DNA from: JBBQVO01 sp038211505
Lineage (GTDB): Bacteria; Chloroflexota; Dehalococcoidia; DSTF01; JACRBR01
DNA: 28,652 nt
Reading direction: 5' to 3'
Assembly (NCBI GenBank): GCA_038211505.1
Contig: JBBQVO010000019.1
Span: 1-28,652 of the forward strand
Position numbers and translations under genes: made by a program. Positions 23,277-28,652 of this stretch are shown piece by piece. Numbering within the stretch: the stretch's first letter is position 1; each line of letters opens with the position of its first letter. The notes beneath the pieces are model-generated. The model made no database searches, was not told the DNA's origin, and was given only the letters and a program-made list of their open reading frames with translations.

Positions 23277-23945
23277 CTACTGCGGGTACGGCCGCAGATT
23301 CTGTAGCACCGACAGAAAGGTCTGCTCGTCGGTCAGCAGGTTTAGGTCAACCTTGCCGGCCGAAAGAAGCGAGGTCGCCTCGGCGACGAGCACCGTCGGG
23401 CCGAAATCAACGACGACGCGCAGGGTGGTGATCTTCGTGTTGGGATCAGGTAGGGAGTAGAACTGCGACTGCTTGCCCGCTACCAGAACCGATGTACCAC
23501 CAGGCGTATACGCTGAGTCCTTCACTCGCTGCCATTCCGTGGGGCTTATCTCAAGGAGGGTCAGTTCAGCGTCACGTGTTGTGGTAGAAAGGGGGCCGTC
23601 TCGCGAGTACTGCACTTCGACGATGCCGGGCACGTCATCTGGGCGAAGATCATGAACGAATGGACCCTTCGAGACCACGTCGCTGACGGTGAACTGTGGC
23701 CCTAGCCAATACAACGTGTAGCCAAGATCTTTTGCTTTTGCCTCTGCCGTCCTAAAGTTGTTGGCGAAGTGTTCGTCGGCCACCTGGTTGACGTTCAGTG
23801 TCGTTGAAGTGGAAACGGAGCTCGTTGGACTAATCGTAGGCGTGGTGGATCGCGAAGCGGTCGACGAAACGCAGCCAAAAGTGACGACCGTCGAAGCCAT
23901 GAGCCCTACGATTGCTACGCGGTTAGGAAAACCTACGATGAGTAT
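23277..23945 (-). CDS. Ser/Thr-rich lipoprotein, hypothetical, non-canonical start
   Basis: This protein of about 222 aa has a hydrophobic N-terminus ending in a lipobox-like TFGC, a Ser/Thr/Pro stalk (SSTASRSTTPTISPTSS), and a folded domain of ~150 residues with no family that I recognise. That domain includes AKAKDLGYTLYWLGPQF, PGIVEVQYSRDG, YTPGGTSVLVAGKQSQFYSLPD and a final LLTDEQTFLSVLQNLRP. The only ATG close to the Cys (23900) would leave nine uncharged residues as signal. An AGGAGAG eight or so bases before ATA 23945 would give a normal 24-residue signal. Starts at ATG 24050 or 24107 give implausibly long N-termini and overlap the thiolase end. The domain and lipobox are seen; the start is uncertain. 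Confidence 0.65.
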   Translation of the reverse strand: MLIVGFPNRVAIVGLMASTVVTFGCVSSTASRSTTPTISPTSSVSTSTTLNVNQVADEHFANNFRTAEAKAKDLGYTLYWLGPQFTVSDVVSKGPFVHDLRPDDVPGIVEVQYSRDGPLSTTTRDAELTLLEISPTEWQRVKDSAYTPGGTSVLVAGKQSQFYSLPDPNTKITTLRVVVDFGPTVLVAEATSLLSAGKVDLNLLTDEQTFLSVLQNLRPYPQ

Positions 23946-24090
23946 CGGCCTCTCTCCTGCCCAAGGCGTGTAGCATACGCATCGTGACGTTGCACGGGCA
24001 TGGGCGCGACTCCCCGTGAAGCTACGCCGTTTTGCCGTCCGCTCGCTCATCGTAAGAGACGGGAGCACGTTCAACGATGCGCTGCGGCCA

Positions 24091-25239
24091 CTACGCCCGC
24101 TCGTCATTCGTGAGGATGAGGGTGCCGGCGGCGTGGAACATGCCGCCTACGCCGTGGGCGATGCTGGTGCGGATGTTCGGGAGCTGCGCTGCCGCTTCGC
24201 CGCGCAGCTGCCGCACCGACTCCTGGATGGCGAACATGCCGTACATGCCGGTGTGCGTGTAGCTCAAGCCGCCGCCGTTCGTGTTCAGCGGGAAGTCGCC
24301 GCCCGGCGCCGTGCGCATCGCCTCGAAGAACGGGCCGCTCTCGCCCTTACCGACGAAGCCCAGCGCCTCGAGCGCGAACATCGGCGTGTGCGCGAAAGCG
24401 TCGTAGAACATCGCGTGGTCGATGTCCTTGCGGTCGATGCCGGCCTCCTTGAAGGCGAGCCGGCCGGACACCTTGAAGGCGCGCGATTCGGTCATATCGA
24501 CCATCTGGCTGATCATCGAGTGCTCGGATGACTCGCCGGTGCCGAGAACGTAGACCGGCTTCTTCGGGAAGTCCTTGGCGCGCTCGGCCGAGACGACGAC
24601 GAGGGCGCCGCCGCCGTCGGTGACGAGGCAGCACTCGAGCAGGTGGATCGGGTAGGCGATCAGCCGCGAGCTCAGGACGTCCTCGATTGTGATCGGATCG
24701 CGCATCATCGCACGGGGATTTTTCTCGGCCCAGCGACGGGTGGCGACGGCGACGGACGCGAGCTGCTCGTGCGTCGTGCCGTACTCGTGCATGTGGCGCA
24801 TGATCGGGATCGTGAAGCGCGTCGGCGGGCCGGCGACGCCGTACGGCTCCTCGAACTGCGCCGAGAGCATCTGCTTCGAGCCGCCCCAGCCGCCCATACC
24901 GACGCGCGAGCGTCCGCTCTCGCCGTGTGTGATCAGCGCGACGCTGCAGAGGCCGGCCTGGATGGCGGCGGCGGCGTGGCGGACGTGCAGCATGAACGAG
25001 CAGCCGCCGACGCTCGTGCCATCGATGAACGTCGGCACGATGCCGAGGTACTCGGCGACGGCGACGGGCGACTGACCGGCGCAGAGCACGCCGTCCACGT
25101 CGTCCTTCGTCAGGCCGGCGTCGGCGAGCGCGTTGAAGGCGCCCTCGGCGTGCAACTGGATGGCGGACTTATCGGGCTGGATGCCGACGATATCGGTCTC
25201 GGCGGCGCCGACGATCGCCGCGCTCATGCGCAGGCTCAT
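24091..25239 (-). CDS. SCP2-type thiolase / acetyl-CoA acetyltransferase-like protein
   Basis: This 382-aa thiolase-fold protein of the lipid-transfer (SCP2) thiolase group shows the expected marks: VDGVLCAG, the nucleophile region TSVGGCSFMLHVRHAAAAI (Cys80), the LECCLVTDGGGALVVVSAERA block, ID-x-AMFYDAFAHTPMFALEALGF, LNTNGGGLSYTHTGMYGM, and the C-terminal AHGVGGMFHAAGTLIL. The usual G-H before the second G-rich loop is T-H. It is thought to cleave or form acyl-CoA bonds with a DUF35 partner. ATG 25239 overlaps the DUF35 gene stop by ATGA with AGGAG upstream, so the two proteins are probably a heteromeric complex, as in archaeal and steroid-degrading thiolase/DUF35 pairs. The substrate cannot be told from sequence. 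Confidence 0.9.
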   Translation of the reverse strand: MSLRMSAAIVGAAETDIVGIQPDKSAIQLHAEGAFNALADAGLTKDDVDGVLCAGQSPVAVAEYLGIVPTFIDGTSVGGCSFMLHVRHAAAAIQAGLCSVALITHGESGRSRVGMGGWGGSKQMLSAQFEEPYGVAGPPTRFTIPIMRHMHEYGTTHEQLASVAVATRRWAEKNPRAMMRDPITIEDVLSSRLIAYPIHLLECCLVTDGGGALVVVSAERAKDFPKKPVYVLGTGESSEHSMISQMVDMTESRAFKVSGRLAFKEAGIDRKDIDHAMFYDAFAHTPMFALEALGFVGKGESGPFFEAMRTAPGGDFPLNTNGGGLSYTHTGMYGMFAIQESVRQLRGEAAAQLPNIRTSIAHGVGGMFHAAGTLILTNDERA

Positions 25240-25679
25240 GACGCCGCTCCTGCCGAAGGCGCCGCGGAGGTGCTGCCTATAGGACGGAAAAGCGGCAGCG
25301 TGATGTCGTCGCTCTGCTCGTCCCAGGTGACTTCGACGGGCAGGTCGACCGGCAGGTTCTCGGGCGTCGGGTCGATGCCGATGATGTTCGACATCATGCG
25401 CGGCCCCTCATCGAGCTGGACGATGGCGATGACGTACGGCACGTAATCCTGGAAGCCGTAGGCGGCGCGATGGTTGATGACATACGAGTAGAGCTTGCCC
25501 TTGCCGGACGCCGTGAACCACTCGACGTCCTTCGACGAGCAGAAGGGGCAAAACGGCCGCGGGAAGAAGTAGGCCTTGCCGCACGACCGGCATCGCTGGA
25601 TGCGCAGCTCGTGTCGCTTCGCGCCGTCCCAGAACTCTTTGGTTTCGGGGGTTGCTTCGGGGAGGGGTCGCTTCGGCAT
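25236..25679 (-). CDS. DUF35 Zn-ribbon/OB-fold protein
   Basis: This is a 147-aa partner of SCP2-type thiolases and HMG-CoA synthases. The N-terminal helix (ETKEFWDGAKRHELRIQRC) leads to a rubredoxin-like zinc ribbon with Cys30, Cys33, Cys44 and Cys47 (CRSC...CPFC). An OB-fold (~50-130) follows with GKLYSYVINH, VPYVIAIVQLDEGPRMMSNIIG and DLPVEVTWDE. DUF35 proteins form a scaffold that channels the CoA thioester between enzymes. ATG 25679 was chosen at the start of homology; the upstream open frame runs through intergenic repeats. No Shine-Dalgarno is seen. It overlaps the thiolase gene by 4 nt. Confidence 0.9.
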   Translation of the reverse strand: MPKRPLPEATPETKEFWDGAKRHELRIQRCRSCGKAYFFPRPFCPFCSSKDVEWFTASGKGKLYSYVINHRAAYGFQDYVPYVIAIVQLDEGPRMMSNIIGIDPTPENLPVDLPVEVTWDEQSDDITLPLFRPIGSTSAAPSAGAAS

Positions 25680-25739
25680 CGGCAAGAGTATGGCAGCGCG
25701 GGGTGTTATGCGGAAGCGGCCCCGGCGCGAACGCTGGTG

Positions 25740-25945
25740 GGATCCACGAAGGGCCACGAAGGAGCACGAAGGTGGCGAGGTGTTGAGGTGGGCCGGGGAC
25801 CTAACCCCCGGCCGCTTCCCGGTGCGGGGAGGGGAGAAGAGGATCCACGAAGGGCCACGAAGGGGCTTGAAGGGGCTTCGTGTTGAGGTGGGCCGGGGAC
25901 CTAACCTAACCCCCGGCCGCTTCCCGGTGCGGGAAGGGGAGAGAA
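25740..25945. repeat. Two tandem copies of a ~100-bp intergenic repeat
   Basis: Copy 1 runs from about 25740 and copy 2 from about 25841 (period 100-101 bp). Shared blocks are GGATCCACGAAGGGCCACGA, then TGTTGAGGTGGGCCGGGGAC, CTAAC, CCCCGGCCGCTTCCCGGTGC and a G-rich end. Copy 2 has CTAAC doubled. Each copy begins with short ~10-bp CCACGAAGG-like units. The 371-bp gap 25680-26050 contains this, the heptamer tract and no gene that I can support. Confidence 0.85.
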
Positions 25946-26002
25946 GCGGATCTGTGTGTAGAACCGTTGCCGGACGAACGGCGGGGCCATCGCCAACAAG
26001 CG

Positions 26003-26051
26003 AATAGCTACTAGCCCAACAGCCAACCGCCAACCGCCAACAGCTATTTGC
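26003..26051. repeat. Heptamer tandem repeat tract 3
   Basis: Seven 7-bp units in register: AATAGCT, ACTAGCC, CAACAGC, CAACCGC, CAACCGC, CAACAGC, TATTTGC. The ends AATAGCT and AGCTATT are inverted copies. It abuts the stop codon of the acidic protein gene. The unit differs from the YGRGARG tracts but keeps the same 7-bp period. Confidence 0.75.
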
Positions 26052-26449
26052 TACGCGGCAGCCGCTTCGTAGTCTTCGTCTTCGTAGAGATCGGCTAGCG
26101 GCGGCGCTTCGTCGGCACCGGCCGCGGTGGCCGCGACGATGCCTAGGGCGGCGGCGACGGTCTGGAGCGACTCGAGGAGGTCGTCGATTTCGACGTCGCC
26201 GGCGAGGTCGAGGAAGATCGAACGATCCTCGGCTTCGGACTCCGTCGACTGGAACATGCTGAGGAGGGCGTCGGTGCCGCCGGCGAGCGGGTCGGCCGCC
26301 GGGGTCGGCTCGGGCGCGGCGATCGCGTCGAGTTCGAGCGCGGGCGTCTCGTCGACGAGTTCGGCTTCGGCGAGTTCCGTATCAGGCGCGTCCTCGGGCT
26401 CGAGCGCGGGGACGGGTTGCGCTGCTTTGTCCTTCTTGCCGAACGCCAT
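26051..26449 (-). CDS. Acidic hypothetical protein
   Basis: This is a 132-aa, strongly acidic, Ala/Glu/Pro-rich protein. After MAFGKKDKAAQP comes a disordered Glu/Pro/Ala region (~10-58), then a more ordered core (LLSMFQSTESEAEDRSIFLDLAGDVEIDDLLESLQTVAAALG) and an acidic tail. No membrane segment or signal. ATG 26449 is preceded by GGAGGAG at short distance, which supports expression. I recognise no family; the amphipathic core suggests a binding partner or small adaptor. The stop lies exactly at the end of heptamer tract 3. Confidence 0.65.
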   Translation of the reverse strand: MAFGKKDKAAQPVPALEPEDAPDTELAEAELVDETPALELDAIAAPEPTPAADPLAGGTDALLSMFQSTESEAEDRSIFLDLAGDVEIDDLLESLQTVAAALGIVAATAAGADEAPPLADLYEDEDYEAAAA

Positions 26450-26941
26450 GCGACTCCTCCGCGCGCCGTTGGGGCGCGATCGATTGCCTTAGTATCGGCG
26501 GGCGTAGGGCAAACCCGTAGGGGACGGAGGCGGGAAGCGGGAGGTGGGAAGCGGGAGGTGGGAAGCGAGGCGGGAGGCGTGGTTGGAAGCGGGAAGCCGG
26601 AGGCTTGAAGCGGGAGGCGGGAGGCGGGAGCGCTGCGCAAGGAGCGGAGATCAGATCGGGGCACGATCTCGTCCGGCGCTGGATGCCGAGCGACTCGAGC
26701 GTCGTTGGCAGCCCGGCCGCTCATCTTGAAACTGCGTACTTGACAGGCTCGGGGAATACCTCGCTTATTGATGAAGTTGACACAGCGGATTGCTTGCAAT
26801 CGTCGTTGCGCCGGGGTATCGTCGAATCGTTCCCCGCTTACATCTGTCGGATTGCGATATGTCGCCGGGCCTGCTTGGTGTGTGCGAATTCTACCGATTC
26901 GACACTCACGCTCGCGTGTCAGGCACGCGCGAAGGCACCTC
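26450..26941. other. Intergenic region before LamG protein gene
   Basis: These 492 bp separate the acidic protein gene from the LamG surface protein gene. They hold heptamer tract 2 (26524-26632) and two TTGACA hexamers on plus (26740-26745 and 26777-26782) without good -10 partners. I see no gene in them. Confidence 0.5.
26524..26632. repeat. Heptamer tandem repeat tract 2
   Basis: About thirteen 7-bp units of the form YGGGARG (CGGGAAG, CGGGAGG, TGGGAAG and variants such as CCGGAGG, CTTGAAG, TTGGAAG) run nearly in register, broken twice by 5-bp pieces (CGAGG, CGTGG). With tract 1 (YGAGAAG on the minus strand) it shares the consensus YGRGARG. Confidence 0.85.
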
Positions 26942-28652
26942 ATGGGTTCATCGTTTCGGCCACGAATTCGCCGGTCCACCGGCGCCATGCGGTGGCGTCG
27001 GCGGAGTCTTGTAGCGGCGGCAGCGCTCCTGGCGATGGCGGCGATCGTGCTGCCAAGCGTGACGCCAGGCAGCGGCGCATCGACGAGCGCGCTGGACTTT
27101 GACGGTGTGAACGACTACGTGTCGTTCGGACCGGCGACGAGTCTGAACGCGGCGAACTTCACGCTGGAGACGTGGGTGAAGCGGCAGGGCGCGGGCGTCG
27201 GGACGAGCACCGGCAACGGTGGCGTCACAAGCGCGATCCCATTGATCACGAAAGGGCGCGCCGAGGCGGAGACCGTAGCGGCCGACGTCAACTACTTCTT
27301 TGGCATCGATGCGACGACGGGCAAGCTCGTCGCCGATTTTGAAGAGGGAGCGGCCGGCACGACACCCAGCCTGAACCACCCGGCGACGGGAGCGACGACG
27401 ATCGCGTCGGACGACACCTGGCACCACGCGGCAGTGACGTACGACGGCACGTGGCGGTTCTACCTCGACGGCGTGGCGGATGGAGCGGCGACGGTCGTGG
27501 GCCAGCCGCCGAACTCGGCGAGCACGGCGACGATCGCGGCGCTGGGCAGCGCGTTCACGACGAACGGGACGGCGGCGGGGTTCTTCAACGGTGTGCTGGA
27601 TGAGGCGCGCATCTGGAATGTGGCGCGGACGCCGGCGGAGATCCTTGCGGGCAAAGATGTGGAGATCAGCAGCGCGACCGGGCTCATCGGACGCTGGGGG
27701 ATGAACGAAGGGTCAGGCACCGACGTCGCCGACTCGACGCCACCAGCGGCGAACAGTATCGCGGCGCCGCCCGCCACGACCTTCCCCGCATGGGTGACGC
27801 CGGGCGCACCCTTCGTATCGGGCGGTACGCCGACGCCGACAGGCACGGCGACGATCACCGCAACATCGACGGTTACGCCAACGCCGACAGGTACAGCGAC
27901 GAACACCCCGAGCGCGACCGATACGGCGACGCCCTTACCGACGAACACGGCGACCGCGACGCCGACGAACACGGCTACCGCGACGCCGACTGTTACGGCA
28001 ACTCCGACGCCGACGGACACTGCGACTGCAACGAACCCCCCGACGCCGACGGACACTGCGACCGCGACGCCGACTGACACGGCAACTCCGACGCCGACGA
28101 ACACGGCGACCGCAACGAATACCCCGACGCCGACCGCGACGCAGACGGACACGCCAACGTCGACACCGACCGCGACGCCGACCGACACGGCTACGCCGAG
28201 GCCGACCTACACGCCTACAGCGGCGCCGACTGATACGGCAACTCCGGCGCCGACGGACACGGCGACTGCAACGAACACCCCGACGCCGACGGACACTGCG
28301 ACCGCGACGCCGACTGACACGGCAACTCCGACGCCGACGAACACGGCGACCGCAACGAACACCCCGACGCCGACCGCGACGCAGACGGACACGGCGACTG
28401 CGACGCCGACTGCCACTGCGACTGCGACTCCAACGGTCACCGCGATGGCGACGTTGCCGGCCACGGCCACTGCGACGCCGACTGATACGGCAACTCCGAC
28501 GCCGACGGCCACTGCGATCGCAACGAACACCCTGACGCCGACTGACACGCCGACGCCGACGCCGACGGACACTGCGACCGCGACGCCGACTGACACGGCA
28601 ACTCCGACGCCGACGAACACGGCGACCGCAACGAACACCCCGACGCCGACCG
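26942..28652 (+). CDS. LamG-domain surface protein with Thr-Pro repeat stalk, partial
   Basis: The gene runs off the window end; 570 codons are visible with no stop. After a basic n-region (RWRRRSL) and a hydrophobic signal core (~22-40) comes a concanavalin-like LamG/jellyroll domain (~48-262): [63 protein letters not shown] and [12 protein letters not shown]. This module binds glycans or proteins on cell surfaces. From ~296 on the protein is a Thr-Pro-Thr-x-Thr-Ala repeat, a likely glycosylated extended stalk. ATG 26942 has AAGG six bases upstream; ATG 26987 is an alternative giving a shorter signal. Such proteins are common surface or S-layer-associated components in Chloroflexota; the C-terminal anchor is not visible. 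Confidence 0.88.
   Translation, partial: MGSSFRPRIRRSTGAMRWRRRSLVAAAALLAMAAIVLPSVTPGSGASTSALDFDGVNDYVSFGPATSLNAANFTLETWVKRQGAGVGTSTGNGGVTSAIPLITKGRAEAETVAADVNYFFGIDATTGKLVADFEEGAAGTTPSLNHPATGATTIASDDTWHHAAVTYDGTWRFYLDGVADGAATVVGQPPNSASTATIAALGSAFTTNGTAAGFFNGVLDEARIWNVARTPAEILAGKDVEISSATGLIGRWGMNEGSGTDVADSTPPAANSIAAPPATTFPAWVTPGAPFVSGGTPTPTGTATITATSTVTPTPTGTATNTPSATDTATPLPTNTATATPTNTATATPTVTATPTPTDTATATNPPTPTDTATATPTDTATPTPTNTATATNTPTPTATQTDTPTSTPTATPTDTATPRPTYTPTAAPTDTATPAPTDTATATNTPTPTDTATATPTDTATPTPTNTATATNTPTPTATQTDTATATPTATATATPTVTAMATLPATATATPTDTATPTPTATAIATNTLTPTDTPTPTPTDTATATPTDTATPTPTNTATATNTPTPT
27830..28652 (+). repeat. Coding Thr-Pro hexanucleotide repeats with higher-order copies
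   Basis: The DNA repeats in 6-bp dipeptide steps (ACGCCG, ACGGCG, ACTGCG and variants). Longer units are superimposed. Block 28021-28152 recurs at 28261-28392 almost without change (offset 240 bp). The part starting at 28285 recurs at 28561 to the end with no visible mismatch over 92 bp (offset 276 bp). Both offsets are multiples of 6, so the frame is kept. The copies point to recent unequal recombination or slippage. Confidence 0.9.

Noticed and set aside
25408..26033. Extended N-termini and plus-strand frames across 25680-26033
   Set aside because: They translate the duplicated intergenic repeats; the DUF35 homology begins at 25679.
26143..26988. 281-codon minus-strand frame across heptamer tract 2
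   Set aside because: It translates repeats and then the acidic protein gene out of frame; Arg/Ser/Pro-rich with no domain.
27460..28638. Long minus-strand frames rich in Val-Gly/Val-Ala repeats (27460-28188 and 28207-28638)
   Set aside because: They are the antisense of the Thr-Pro repeat: low complexity, no ribosome binding site and no domain, while the plus strand has a signal peptide and LamG domain in one continuous frame.
27830..28652. CRISPR array
   Set aside because: The repeats are 6-bp coding units with no constant 25-40-bp repeat or unique spacers.

Overview
The window is a high-GC bacterial chromosome segment. It most resembles Chloroflexota (Dehalococcoidia-like), although that assignment is inference. 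The supporting signs are a Tad-type pilus operon with no outer-membrane secretin, lipoproteins with Thr/Pro-rich stalks, a surface LamG protein with long Thr-Pro-rich repeats, and tracts of 7-bp tandem repeats between genes.

Layout. Bases 1-1048 hold the C-terminal part of a GH38 alpha-mannosidase broken by two in-frame stops. Next come a small winged-helix-like protein (1283-1591, minus) and ispD (1622-2332, plus) of the MEP isoprenoid pathway. From 2359 to 5806 the minus strand encodes a LysM lipoprotein, a DUF4304 protein, an M28 metallopeptidase lipoprotein that probably starts at CTG, and a two-TM protein. At 6020 a secreted helical protein reads on plus and ends in a strong hairpin terminator. 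It is followed by about 350 bp of REP-like palindromes, then a DUF192 protein and a tiny membrane protein (minus).

The core of the window (20287 down to 7931, all minus) is a Tad/Flp pilus locus: two near-identical Flp pilins, a TadE-like and a TadG-like pseudopilin, CpaB, CpaE/TadZ, the CpaF/TadA ATPase, TadB and TadC. These are followed by an unusual accessory module. It consists of a protein with two J-like domains and a FHA domain, an AAA+ ATPase with an N-terminal helical domain that overlaps it by 4 nt, and a separate secreted beta-propeller-TM-FHA protein. Both FHA domains lack the usual phosphothreonine-binding Arg and Ser, and both J-like domains lack HPD, so the module looks like a scaffold or power unit built from degenerate signalling domains. 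I consider it the best candidate for an undescribed system here. No secretin or prepilin peptidase is present. The extracellular pilus parts are rich in Cys.

Divergent from the pilins is a polytopic GT-C-like membrane protein (20874-22331, plus), a possible glycosyltransferase. The rest comprises a small HTH protein, a small membrane protein, a Ser/Thr-rich lipoprotein without a canonical start, a DUF35 Zn-ribbon/SCP2-type thiolase pair overlapping by ATGA, a duplicated ~100-bp repeat, heptamer tracts, an acidic protein, and finally a LamG surface protein whose Thr-Pro repeat runs off the end of the window.
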